A DNA stretch of 64,000 nucleotides from Neobacillus dielmonensis (GCF_000612665.1 NZ_HG942057.1:1-64000), one strand, 5' to 3'; positions 29,192 through 36,639 are shown, counted from the first letter of the stretch. Numbers and translations: made by a program. Notes: generated by a model from the letters alone, not told the origin.

Positions 29192-29219
29192 CCGCCCTTT
29201 AAGGGCTTTTCTTTTTTTA
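29192..29219 (+). terminator. Terminator after sda
   Basis: GCCCTTTAAGGGC hairpin at 29194-29206 followed by TTTTCTTTTTTT. Confidence 0.75.
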
Positions 29220-29251
29220 GAGACTTATAGCGCCCTAGTGATGGCAATACA

Positions 29252-30037
29252 TCAGCTTCGGGTGAAAGATCCGAGTTTTTCACCCATCCTAATATCCTTT
29301 GGCGTTTGTATGCGCGGATCGATCTGGAATATTCCTTGTTCAAACAATAACACCACTGTAGAACCAAAACTAAAGTAGGCTATCTCTCCACCCTTTGTCA
29401 ATGTGGAACCCTTATGCGTTGTTTCAATCGAGTTAACAAACATAGCGCCTACCTTCACGATTGAAACATGCCCATAGTCTGTTTTTACTTCTGTAATGAC
29501 ACGGAAGTTTTTCGCAAGTGTCCGGACACCATACTTTAATCCCCACTTATTTACGGGGTAAGATTTGGACCCTAGAGTCCATTGCTTTGTCACTGTTCCA
29601 TCTACAGGGCTATGGATTCGATGATAGTGACTTGGACTCAAGTAGAGAATTATGTAAGTACCATTCAAATATTTATGTAGAACATCTTGGTCCCCAAGCA
29701 TTTCCTCAATCGAATAAATTTTCCCCTTAACCGTAATCTCACTCGATGCTTTAATGGCTCCGATATCTTCTATTACCGCATCCACCGGACTAACAACCGA
29801 CTCCGTACTTTGATCAATGGAACGAGCATCTTGCTTTAAATTTCGTACAAACAATTCATGGAGGGTTTGATACTCCCGCAGCTCTCTTTCCATTTCGTCT
29901 TGATTTAATTGGTATACCTTTGCAAAGGATGGAACCACAAAGCGGCTGATCCGTGACCTGGAGAACCATTTTAAAACCACTGATGTCCATTTCCCATTGG
30001 TTAATTCGATTAACGTTCGGTATAGCATCTGAAACAT
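29252..30037 (-). CDS. psd: Phosphatidylserine decarboxylase proenzyme
   Basis: Pyruvoyl enzyme that makes phosphatidylethanolamine. The 261-residue proenzyme carries the self-cleavage motif as FGST with the pyruvoyl-forming Ser at residue 226, and conserved His in SPSHYHRIHSPVDG (about 133-146). Cleavage gives a small alpha chain of about 35 residues. GGGGG precedes the ATG. Divergent from pssA, the enzyme that makes its substrate, so the two form one pathway locus. Confidence 0.94.
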   Translation of the reverse strand: MFQMLYRTLIELTNGKWTSVVLKWFSRSRISRFVVPSFAKVYQLNQDEMERELREYQTLHELFVRNLKQDARSIDQSTESVVSPVDAVIEDIGAIKASSEITVKGKIYSIEEMLGDQDVLHKYLNGTYIILYLSPSHYHRIHSPVDGTVTKQWTLGSKSYPVNKWGLKYGVRTLAKNFRVITEVKTDYGHVSIVKVGAMFVNSIETTHKGSTLTKGGEIAYFSFGSTVVLLFEQGIFQIDPRIQTPKDIRMGEKLGSFTRS

Positions 30038-30164
30038 GCAACAACCCCCAAAAAGTGTAAAAATACTCTTTACGTACAGACATAAAAGACTTAGAATGAA
30101 ATAATATAGAGTAACTTACCTAATAAAATTCGCTTCTATAGTCAAAAAGGAGTGGTGCCGAGAA

Positions 30165-30704
30165 ATGTTCTTACAAAATGTTCTTGACCAGACAATTAAA
30201 AAGCTAAAATCCCAAACAGCCAATGTGATAACATTGTCGAATCTGTGTTTAGGGGGTTTCGCCATCGTGTTTGGCATTCATGGCAATCTCCGGCTCAGCT
30301 TACTGCTTATTTTTATTGCAGCTTTGGCAGACAGATTTGATGGGATGGTTGCCCGAAAGTTTAACATTGAATCTGACCTCGGCAAACAATTAGATTCCAT
30401 GAGTGATATTATATCATTTGGAATGGCACCAGCACTATTGTTATATCAAGGAATTCTGCATGAATTTGGCGGGCCCGGTTCTTTTTTTACGGTCTTTTAT
30501 ATAGGATGCGGTGCTTTTCGCTTAGCCCGTTTTAACATTACAGAAAGCAATGGTTACTTTACTGGTTTACCAATTACAGCTGCTGGCTGCATCGCTACAC
30601 TTAGTTATCTAGCGATCCCTTATGTTCCAGCCTATATGTTCTTATTTATTATGATCATTCTCTCATTTTTAATGGTTAGTACCTTTAAACTAAGAAAAGT
30701 ATAA
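30165..30704 (+). CDS. pssA: CDP-diacylglycerol-serine phosphatidyltransferase
   Basis: Makes phosphatidylserine from CDP-diacylglycerol and serine. The 179-residue membrane protein has the CDP-alcohol phosphotransferase motif D-R-F-D-G-x2-A-R-x8-G-x3-D-x3-D (ADRFDGMVARK then LGKQLDSMSD, about residues 56-82) and four to five further hydrophobic helices. AAGGAG lies about 11 bases before the ATG, slightly long. Divergent from psd. Confidence 0.94.
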   Translation: MFLQNVLDQTIKKLKSQTANVITLSNLCLGGFAIVFGIHGNLRLSLLLIFIAALADRFDGMVARKFNIESDLGKQLDSMSDIISFGMAPALLLYQGILHEFGGPGSFFTVFYIGCGAFRLARFNITESNGYFTGLPITAAGCIATLSYLAIPYVPAYMFLFIMIILSFLMVSTFKLRKV

Positions 30705-30727
30705 CACTAATTACTTATAAAATAACC

Positions 30728-30768
30728 AAAAGACCTGCAAATGGCACGTGCCAGTCAGGTCTTTTTAT
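30728..30768 (+). terminator. Terminator after pssA
   Basis: AAAAGACCTG/CAGGTCTTTT (30728-30737 with 30756-30765) encloses a second short TGGCACGTGCCA palindrome and ends in T-rich sequence. Confidence 0.8.
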
Positions 30769-30806
30769 TATTATCGGACTAATTTGAAATAAAATAAACT
30801 GGACAG

Positions 30807-30835
30807 ACACAATTACCCGTTTTCTTCATAGGAAT
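30807..30835 (+). promoter_or_regulatory. Possible sigma-E/K promoter of sigK
   Basis: ACAC (30807-30810), 16 bases, then CATAGGAAT (30827-30835), about 43 bases before sigK, resembles mother-cell promoters. Partial match only. Confidence 0.25.
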
Positions 30836-30877
30836 TAATAATAGGCTAAAGTCCAAAACAATGCGGGGTGGATGTGG

Positions 30878-31594
30878 ATGTCTGGAATCTTAACGGCTCT
30901 TGGATACTTAGTGAAGGAATTTTTATTTCTTGTTTCTTATGTGAAAAATAATGCCTTTCCCCAACCCCTATCCGCCGCAGATGAGAGAAAGTATTTGCGA
31001 TTGATGGCAGAAGGGGACTCCCATGCGCGGAATATGTTAATTGAGCATAATTTACGGCTTGTTGCGCATATCGTCAAGAAATTTGAAAATACCGGAGAAG
31101 ACTCGGAAGATTTAATTTCAATTGGAACAATTGGGTTGATCAAAGCAATTGAGAGTTATTCAGAAGGGAAAGGAACAAAGCTCGCTACCTATGCTGCTCG
31201 ATGTATTGAAAATGAGATTTTGATGCATTTAAGAGCGCTTAAGAAAACGAAAAAGGATGTATCTCTCCATGATCCAATTGGCCAAGATAAAGAAGGCAAT
31301 GAAATATCATTGATTGATGTGTTAAAATCCGAATCAGAAGATGTCATTGATACAATCCAGTTAAATATGGAGCTTGAAAAAATTAAAAAGTACATTGAAG
31401 TCCTCGATAATAGGGAGAAAGAAGTCATTATCGGGAGGTTTGGCCTCGATTTACAAAAGGAAAAAACCCAGCGCGAGATTGCCAAAGAATTAGGAATTTC
31501 CCGGAGTTATGTTTCCAGGATTGAGAAACGGGCCCTAATGAAAATGTTTCACGAATTTTATCGAGCAGAAAAAGAGAAAAAGAAAAAAAATTAG
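30878..31594 (+). CDS. sigK: Sporulation sigma factor SigK (pro-sigma-K), uninterrupted
   Basis: Late mother-cell sigma factor. The 238-residue protein starts [20 protein letters not shown], the hydrophobic pro-sequence removed by SpoIVFB near YVKNN (about residue 20). Region 2 ([17 protein letters not shown]) and the region 4 helix-turn-helix ([20 protein letters not shown]) are intact. ATG 30878 is chosen because GGGGTG is seven bases upstream; the ATG two codons earlier is too close. No skin-like element splits the gene. Its stop overlaps the terminator hairpin that was later duplicated by element B. Confidence 0.97.
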   Translation: MSGILTALGYLVKEFLFLVSYVKNNAFPQPLSAADERKYLRLMAEGDSHARNMLIEHNLRLVAHIVKKFENTGEDSEDLISIGTIGLIKAIESYSEGKGTKLATYAARCIENEILMHLRALKKTKKDVSLHDPIGQDKEGNEISLIDVLKSESEDVIDTIQLNMELEKIKKYIEVLDNREKEVIIGRFGLDLQKEKTQREIAKELGISRSYVSRIEKRALMKMFHEFYRAEKEKKKKN

Positions 31595-31615
31595 AGCAGG
31601 AGTTACGCCTGCTCT
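31593..31615 (+). terminator. sigK terminator hairpin, proximal copy
   Basis: Stem AGAGCAGG.../...CCTGCTCT with the sigK stop codon inside its first bases. It has no T-run of its own; element B starts directly after it with CAGACTGT. A second copy lies at 32468-32490. Confidence 0.8.
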
Positions 31616-31682
31616 CAGACTGTCGACAAATCCGAAGAAATTTTGGGTTTGCCGACAGTCTTTTTTTGCTCTTTTATAGGGG

Positions 31683-31817
31683 CTGTTGATTTGCGCTCCA
31701 GGCGCTTCGCTTTCCGCGGGCGTTGCGGTGAGCCTCCTCGGCGAGTACCGCGCCTGCGGGGTCTCCCCTGCTCCGTACTCCCGCAGGAGTCTTCGCGCCT
31801 TCCGCTCCAATCAACAG
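31683..31817 (+). repeat. GC-rich dispersed repeat, complete copy B
   Basis: A 135-bp block bounded by perfect 9-bp inverted ends (CTGTTGATT and AATCAACAG). Much higher GC than its surroundings, with blocks GCCTCCTCGGCGAGTACCGC and GTCTTCGCGCCTTCCGCTCC shared by copies A (16703-16816) and C (23212-23466). Non-coding; nested in the left end of element B. Confidence 0.8.
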
Positions 31818-31887
31818 GGCAAACAACATGACCTATAGATTACCTTTTTTGTACAATTAAGTATATATATTTTATGAGGCGGATGAA

Positions 31888-32357
31888 ATGTTAAAAAAAA
31901 ATACACTGATGAACCGTGACCAAGTAGAAATAGTCGCTCTAGAGCAGCTTGTACCTGAGGACCATTTGGTCCGAAAGATAGAAGCTGCCATAGACTTTTC
32001 TTTCATCTATCCACTTGTTCAAGATATGTATTCCTCTGATAAGGGCGTCCAAGCATTGACCCTATAGTATTAATTAAAATGACTTTCATCCAATATACCT
32101 TCGGTATTCGATCTATGAGGCAAACCATAGAAGAAATCAGAACCAATATGGCCTATCACTAGTTTCTTGGTTATGGTTTTTATGATAAGGTACCCCATTT
32201 TTTGATTTTCGGAAAAAACTATGAGCGCCGTTTCAAAGATACTGACTTATTTGAAAGAATATTCTATCGCATTCTAAAAGAAGCATCCGATAAGAATTTG
32301 ATTAGCCATGAACATGTGCTTATTAATTCTACTCATGTTAAACCAAAAATGGCATAA
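31888..32357 (+). pseudogene. IS1182-family transposase remnant
   Basis: The first 56 or so codons read as a normal IS1182 transposase N-terminus (MLKKNTLMNRDQVEIVALEQ, LVPEDHLVRKIEAAIDFSFI). A one-base deletion near 32050 then shifts the frame (original ..SIDPIVLIKM continues in another frame), and a TAG near 32160 replaces the expected Trp before FLGYGF. Homology runs on to THVKP and stops abruptly at a deletion joint, so most of the catalytic and C-terminal part is missing. Family call is from memory of transposase sequences. Confidence 0.85.
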
Positions 32358-32467
32358 AAATTGACCCCTAGGGGTCAGTTTGAACACCAAACTATAGTAA
32401 AAAAGGATATTATTAGAAAAAGGCACCCGAAATGTGGAAACTCGTAATGCCTTCTATCTACAATCTG

Positions 32468-32490
32468 AGAGCAGGAGTTACTCCTGCTCT
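32468..32490. repeat. Duplicated sigK terminator hairpin (distal target repeat)
   Basis: One base differs from 31593-31615. The stem is perfect here and the minus-strand gene at 32478-33452 ends inside it, so before insertion one hairpin served as the shared terminator of the convergent sigK and lipoprotein genes. Confidence 0.8.
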
Positions 32491-33452
32491 TTGCCGTTTT
32501 TTAGAAGGTTCATCCATGCTTTGCCGCCATCAGTTGATTCATATAAATCATTTTTATATGTAGAGAAGGCCATCTGATTAGGATTTTTAGGATTAACGCT
32601 CACATAGGTTATTGGATTATCGTAATCTAGAAACGGAATGGTTAGTTCGGCAATCTCCCCTGTTCCCGGATTTATCGTTTTAAACATAATTTTCTCATTC
32701 TCCACACTCGAATACAGAATAGAGTCTCCAGTGAAGGTCAAAGCAGTCACCATAACTGGGTCTGTAATCCGTTTCATGGTGTTTCCATTATCCAAGGAAT
32801 AATAAATCCCAGTTCTTGTGGACATTGCCATAATTGCGCCGTTCTGGTGGTGAACAGCGAGCATTCCAAAGGAGTTCGCATCAAATCCGGCCAAAAGGCT
32901 TTGTTTCCAAGAAGATCCGTTATTGGTTGAATAATTCACACCGAGAGCTAGTCCTTGTTTTTCCTGGTCACTTATAACATATATATTGTCATTTTGATAA
33001 CCAGCACCGATAAAGTTAAAATTGCCATTACCATAGAATGATAGTTTTTCTAATGTCTTCCCTTTATCTTTACTCAAAATAATCCCAAGCGGGTCCTTCA
33101 AACCACTACCTTTTTGTGGGTGTCCACTCCCGATAAAGCCAGTATCAATTGCTTGAAATCCCATATATTGATTGCGATTGGCCGTTGTTTCCAACCAAGT
33201 TCCCTGTTGGTACATTTTAATGCCGTTATTAGCTGCAACATATAATTCAGAATCATTGCCTGGATAGCCAATACCAAAAATCCGGCTTACTTTTATAGAT
33301 TTAGCCTTAACAATTTTAAACTTATTATTTGCCGTTTGGGTGCTCTTTTCATCTTCATTTTTAGAGCTGCTGTTGTTGTTTGAACAACCTGAGGAAATCA
33401 GAACGAAGCAGGCTAATAGAGCAAAGCAGGCAGCTTTCCACTGGATTTTCAC
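32478..33452 (-). CDS. Lipoprotein with BNR/WD40-like repeats (F510_1955-type)
   Basis: A 324-residue secreted lipoprotein of unknown function. The GTG at 33452 (GGGAGG seven bases upstream) gives a signal peptide with lipobox ISSGC at about residues 19-23, then an Asn/Ser/Lys-rich linker and several short beta-propeller-like repeats around LSKDKGKTLEKL, STNNGSSWKQ, SLDNGNTMKR and STDGGKAWMN (Asp-box motifs). It resembles proteins annotated as F510_1955 family glycosylhydrolase, including the GSGHPQKGSGLKDPLGI segment; enzymatic activity is not shown. Convergent with sigK; its last codons lie in the duplicated hairpin. Confidence 0.8.
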   Translation of the reverse strand: MKIQWKAACFALLACFVLISSGCSNNNSSSKNEDEKSTQTANNKFKIVKAKSIKVSRIFGIGYPGNDSELYVAANNGIKMYQQGTWLETTANRNQYMGFQAIDTGFIGSGHPQKGSGLKDPLGIILSKDKGKTLEKLSFYGNGNFNFIGAGYQNDNIYVISDQEKQGLALGVNYSTNNGSSWKQSLLAGFDANSFGMLAVHHQNGAIMAMSTRTGIYYSLDNGNTMKRITDPVMVTALTFTGDSILYSSVENEKIMFKTINPGTGEIAELTIPFLDYDNPITYVSVNPKNPNQMAFSTYKNDLYESTDGGKAWMNLLKNGKEQE

Positions 33453-33693
33453 TTTTTTTCCTCCCAAAATTATATTCATAAACTATTTAAATGAAGGATT
33501 CATCCATCCACTTATACCCTAGTGCAGAAGGTAATGTCAAATGATATAGTTTTGAAAATGGAACTCTCCCATAGATAATGAAAAATCATTTTCTGTGTTA
33601 GCATAAGTTTTTTTACTGAAAACATCTAAGTAATAGAATTATTTGAATATAAGCCCTATAATGAAACAGTACAAAATAAAAGGAGGATCCCAA

Positions 33694-35487
33694 ATGACAA
33701 CTAATACATATTCAGACGTATGGAATCTTGATTCAGTTTTTAACGGTGGGAGCCAATCTCCTGAATTCCACGATCATTTGGCGCATACTGAAAAATTGAT
33801 TGCTCAATTTCAATCCAAAGTTACTGCTTGGAAGCCACATAACACCACGGAAGATGCTCTATCTCTTCAACAGCTACTGAACGATTTTGTCACGATTGGT
33901 AAAAAAATTCGTCAAGCAGGAGCATTTACAGGGTGCCTATTAGCTCAAAATACCGCAGATAAACAAGCCTATTCACTAGATGCCAAGGTGACCAGTTTAA
34001 GTGCGTCTTTCCAGACAGCGCTTGGCTCATTTGACAGTCTGCTAACCGTTTTTAATGACGCTGTATGGCAGGAACTATTGGCTATTGAACCATTAAATGA
34101 ACTCTCGTTTGTGTTAACTGAGCGGCGTGAACGAGCAAAGGATAAACTGTCAAAAGAAGAAGAGGCCCTAATAAGCACACTTGGAGTAGATGGCTACCAC
34201 AGCTGGGGGCAATTATACGATTTGATTGTTAGTAAAATTAAAGTACCCGTTATCGAACAAGGGGAAGAAAAACTGCTTTCAGTTGGTCAAGCCCACAACA
34301 AATTTTCAAATCCTGACCGCAACATAAGAAAAACTGTTTTTGAGAGCTGGGAAAAGGCGTGGGGCGAACAGGAAGATTTGCTGGCAAAAACGCTTAATCA
34401 TTTAGCTGGCTTTCGTCTAAACGTCTATAAAAAACGCGGCTGGGAAGATGTGTTAAAAGAACCTCTAAACATCAGCAGAATGGAAAAGAAAACATTGGAA
34501 ACAATGTGGACAGTCATTTCAGAAAATAAACAAAAACTAGTCAGCTATTTAGAACGGAAGGCAAAACTGCTTGGCTTAGAAAAATTAAGCTGGTACGACC
34601 TTGACGCACCGCTCGGTAAAACCGAAACCAAAATATCCTATCAACAAGGGGCCGAGTTTATCGAACAAAATTTTGCCTTGTTTGGGGAAAAGCTGGCGGC
34701 GTTTGCTAAAAATGCGTTTGAAAATCGATGGATTGAAGCTGAAGACCGGCCAGGCAAAGCACCTGGTGGATTCTGTACCTATTTTCCGGAAAGTGGCCAA
34801 TCGCGGATATTTATGACCTACTCTGGCACTCCATCAAACGTCTCGACATTGGCACACGAACTGGGACACGGCTTCCATTCATTTGCCATGAAAGGCGTAC
34901 ATTTTCTAAATCGTAATTACGCGATGAACGTGGCCGAGACAGCTTCGACCTTTGCCGAAATGATAGTCTCAGATGCCTCAGTTAAAAATGCTAAGAATGA
35001 AGAAGAAAAGCTGATTTTGCTGGATGATAAAATACAAAGAACAGTCGCTCTGTTAATGAATATCCATGCCCGTTTTCTTTTTGAAACACGTTTCTATGAA
35101 GAAAGAAAGCAGGGCCCTGTGGAAGCAGAACGGTTAAATGAAATAATGCTGCAGGCTCAGAAAGAGGCATATGCAGACAGCCTGGTAGACTATCATCCAT
35201 TATTCTGGGCTTCCAAGCTGCACTTTTTTATTACCGATGTACCATTCTATAATTTCCCTTATACATTCGGTTATCTGTTCTCATTGGGGATATATGCACA
35301 GGCGATTGCAGAGGGAAAGGGCTATGAAGAAAAGTATATTGCCCTACTTCGGGATACGGCCTCGATGACCGTTGAGGATCTTGCGATGAAACATTTGCAG
35401 GTTGACCTCACCCAAAAGGACTTCTGGGAAAAAGCCGTCCGAATTTGTCTTGATGATATCGATGAGTTTTTAGAATTAACGAAATAA
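33694..35487 (+). CDS. M3 family oligoendopeptidase (PepF type)
   Basis: Cytoplasmic zinc metallopeptidase that cleaves oligopeptides. The 597 residues include the HExxH zinc motif HELGH (388-392) within AHELGHGFHSF and the third ligand region NVAETASTFAEM about 25 residues later. ATG 33694 follows AAAGGAGG by seven bases and is chosen over an upstream in-frame extension. Monocistronic, with its own terminator. The family includes PepF, but paralogues are common in Bacillaceae, so no symbol is given. Confidence 0.92.
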   Translation: MTTNTYSDVWNLDSVFNGGSQSPEFHDHLAHTEKLIAQFQSKVTAWKPHNTTEDALSLQQLLNDFVTIGKKIRQAGAFTGCLLAQNTADKQAYSLDAKVTSLSASFQTALGSFDSLLTVFNDAVWQELLAIEPLNELSFVLTERRERAKDKLSKEEEALISTLGVDGYHSWGQLYDLIVSKIKVPVIEQGEEKLLSVGQAHNKFSNPDRNIRKTVFESWEKAWGEQEDLLAKTLNHLAGFRLNVYKKRGWEDVLKEPLNISRMEKKTLETMWTVISENKQKLVSYLERKAKLLGLEKLSWYDLDAPLGKTETKISYQQGAEFIEQNFALFGEKLAAFAKNAFENRWIEAEDRPGKAPGGFCTYFPESGQSRIFMTYSGTPSNVSTLAHELGHGFHSFAMKGVHFLNRNYAMNVAETASTFAEMIVSDASVKNAKNEEEKLILLDDKIQRTVALLMNIHARFLFETRFYEERKQGPVEAERLNEIMLQAQKEAYADSLVDYHPLFWASKLHFFITDVPFYNFPYTFGYLFSLGIYAQAIAEGKGYEEKYIALLRDTASMTVEDLAMKHLQVDLTQKDFWEKAVRICLDDIDEFLELTK

Positions 35488-35489
35488 GT

Positions 35490-35525
35490 AAAAGCATCGG
35501 CATTGAACAGCCGATGCTTGCTTTG
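35490..35525 (+). terminator. Terminator after the M3 peptidase
   Basis: AAGCATCGGC/GCCGATGCTT (35492-35501 with 35510-35519), eight-base loop, followed by GCTTTGTTT. Confidence 0.8.
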
Positions 35526-35526
35526 T

Positions 35527-35607
35527 TTAGAATTCCGCGCTTAGTTCGGCGGAAATGACACAGCCGATCGTTCCAGTTATGACGAAGGCCATCACCATCA
35601 TAAACAT
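35527..35607 (-). CDS. Putative 26-residue hydrophobic peptide
   Basis: ATG is preceded by a very strong AAGGGGTGGAG and encodes a peptide starting MFMMVMAFVITGTIGCVISA, one probable membrane helix, then an acidic end (ELSAEF). I do not recognise it. It lies at the downstream end of the small-ORF cluster and ends next to the peptidase terminator. The ribosome site and clean hydrophobic profile argue for translation; the size makes chance possible. Confidence 0.45.
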   Translation of the reverse strand: MFMMVMAFVITGTIGCVISAELSAEF

Positions 35608-35715
35608 GCTCTCCACCCCTTAGAAAGATTCTGCTATTTTCTACTTTGAATTTATCATATTTTCACAGTATCAATCTTCAGGAAATGTGAACGTTTTGTT
35701 AACAACCAATCGTCT

Positions 35716-35775
35716 TCATGAATCCTTTTTCATCACTTTCAGGAAAACTGTCCATAATAAGATGTGTAGCGGCAA
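35716..35775 (-). CDS. Possible 19-residue peptide (weak)
   Basis: TTG start seven bases after GGGAGG, encoding MPLHILLWTVFLKVMKKDS. It loosely recalls the start of the YrzI peptides (short hydrophobic run, then Lys) and could be a truncated relative. Not firmly supported. Confidence 0.25.
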   Translation of the reverse strand: MPLHILLWTVFLKVMKKDS

Positions 35776-35900
35776 CTTGATCCCTCCCATTTTTTCTTGA
35801 CTAGGTGGTATCCTTCATACCCCATAAGCTTGCTCCACGTCCTTGCATTAAAAATATCATTAGAAAAACCACCTTTCTTCCACTAGATTTTTTAATTTCT

Positions 35901-36041
35901 TTACATAATACGATACATAGAAATTTGTCGGTCTTTGTGTTGTTCGTATATCTTTTCAACCATTTCCTGGTGTCTTGCTTGTTCAGCTGTCACTTTCCGT
36001 TTAGAAATGGTAATCGTTAAAAATAAGATATTCAGGGTCAT
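35901..36041 (-). CDS. YrzI family small protein, second copy
   Basis: A 46-residue peptide starting MTLNILFLTITISKRKVTAE, with a hydrophobic N-terminal strand or helix followed by a charged amphipathic region ending DRQISMYRIM. The family consists of very short Bacillus genes that occur as tandem paralogues; function unknown, sometimes called sporulation-associated. AAGGAAGTG lies before the ATG. It shares the pattern MTLNILF-TITI-K--VT-E-A-H---V---E-HKDRQI with the copy 28 bases upstream. Confidence 0.8.
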   Translation of the reverse strand: MTLNILFLTITISKRKVTAEQARHQEMVEKIYEQHKDRQISMYRIM

Positions 36042-36069
36042 GTCATTCACTTCCTTTTTTAACCCAGTT

Positions 36070-36210
36070 TTATATCAAATGATGCATCGTTATCTGCCGG
36101 TCCTTATGCTTTTCAAACAGGCTGTCTACGATTTCCTTGTGATTCGCTTCCTCACGTGTCACTTCGTGTTTTTTGATTGTAATTGTAAAAAATAAAATAT
36201 TCAGCGTCAT
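36070..36210 (-). CDS. yrzI: YrzI family small protein, first copy
   Basis: A 46-residue peptide starting MTLNILFFTITIKKHEVTRE and ending DRQITMHHLI. TTGGAGGTG precedes the ATG by seven bases. Preceded by a possible promoter (TTCACA, 18 bases, TATAAG, about 36254-36283 on the minus strand) and by two terminator-like hairpins that separate it from the 27-residue ORF. Position close to yrhC and mtnN agrees with the B. subtilis yrzI neighbourhood. Confidence 0.82.
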   Translation of the reverse strand: MTLNILFFTITIKKHEVTREEANHKEIVDSLFEKHKDRQITMHHLI

Positions 36211-36289
36211 CTCTTATCACCTCCAATGTGTTTTTGCAGCGGCACTTCCAGCTTATACCATACATATCCAATACGTGTGAAAAATAGGC

Positions 36290-36321
36290 AAAAAAAGGCC
36301 GCAGAAGAATACCCCTGCGGC
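36290..36321 (-). terminator. Terminator hairpin upstream of yrzI
   Basis: GCCGCAG/CTGCGGC (36315-36321 with 36298-36304) followed by CTTTTTTT on the minus strand. Confidence 0.75.
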
Positions 36322-36340
36322 TGTTATTATTTTTTGCACA

Positions 36341-36372
36341 AAAATACCGCAGGACGTCATTCTCCCTGCGGC
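36341..36372 (-). terminator. Terminator-like hairpin after the 27-residue ORF
   Basis: CCGCAGG/CCTGCGG (36365-36371 with 36347-36353) followed by TATTTTTG on the minus strand; similar in sequence to the next hairpin, as if duplicated. Confidence 0.6.
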
Positions 36373-36396
36373 ATGGATATGTATGGTAATAATAAA

Positions 36397-36480
36397 CTAG
36401 AAAATCCATTCCAATCCGGTCGAATGAGTGTTATTCAAATATTCTGTTTTAGCTCCCGGTTTAGTTGTCGCAAATAACAT
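36397..36480 (-). CDS. Putative 27-residue peptide with a very strong ribosome site
   Basis: AAAGGAGG nine bases before ATG; the peptide starts MLFATTKPGAKTEYLNNTHS and ends in GLEWIF. No family recognised and no clear membrane segment. It could be a small gene or a leader peptide for the terminators that follow it. Supported only by its ribosome site, open frame and immediate terminator. Confidence 0.45.
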   Translation of the reverse strand: MLFATTKPGAKTEYLNNTHSTGLEWIF

Positions 36481-36601
36481 ATTCTTCGACCTCCTTTGGA
36501 ATTAATTTGTTGCTACGGTAATTATATCCACTATTTCCAGCGTTGTAAACCTTTTTTTGGAAAGTTTTTGAATAAATTTAGATACATCAGGAAAATAGGC
36601 A

Positions 36602-36639
36602 AAAAAAATAAGCGCCCCCTATTGCGACGGGACACTTAT
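36602..36639 (-). terminator. Terminator after yrhC
   Basis: An 11-pair stem with wobbles (ATAAGTGTCCC against GGGGGCGCTTAT) followed by eight T on the minus strand; the yrhC stop codon lies in the 5' arm. Confidence 0.8.

Larger units (their letters stand above)
31616..32467 (+). mobile_element. Degenerate IS1182-like insertion element (copy B)
   Basis: An 852-bp element with 15-bp imperfect terminal repeats (CAGACTGTCGACAAA; right end reversed CAGATTGTAGATAGA). From left: a terminator-like hairpin with T7 (31617-31671), a nested GC-rich repeat (31683-31817), an AT-rich leader, a broken transposase (31888-32357), and a right end with a CCCCTAGGGG palindrome and a second hairpin. Flanked by 23-bp direct repeats that are copies of the sigK terminator hairpin (22 of 23 identical). 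Not capable of transposition by itself. Confidence 0.85.
36256..36388. repeat. 15-bp inverted repeat enclosing two hairpins
   Basis: TACCATACATATCCA (36256-36270) recurs in perfect inverted form at 36374-36388, so the 133-base interval could fold as one large stem with two inner CCGCAG/CTGCGG hairpins. Whether this is a promoter duplication, a small mobile sequence or a structured leader is open. Confidence 0.6.

Noticed and set aside
31535-31810. Minus-strand 91-codon frame over the sigK end and the GC-rich repeat
   Set aside because: Generated by the repeat; overlaps sigK antisense and lacks start signals.
35805-35865. 19-codon peptide MIFLMQGRGASLWGMKDTT on the minus strand
   Set aside because: It has a fair ribosome site but no family likeness and no composition expected of a protein; too weak to list.
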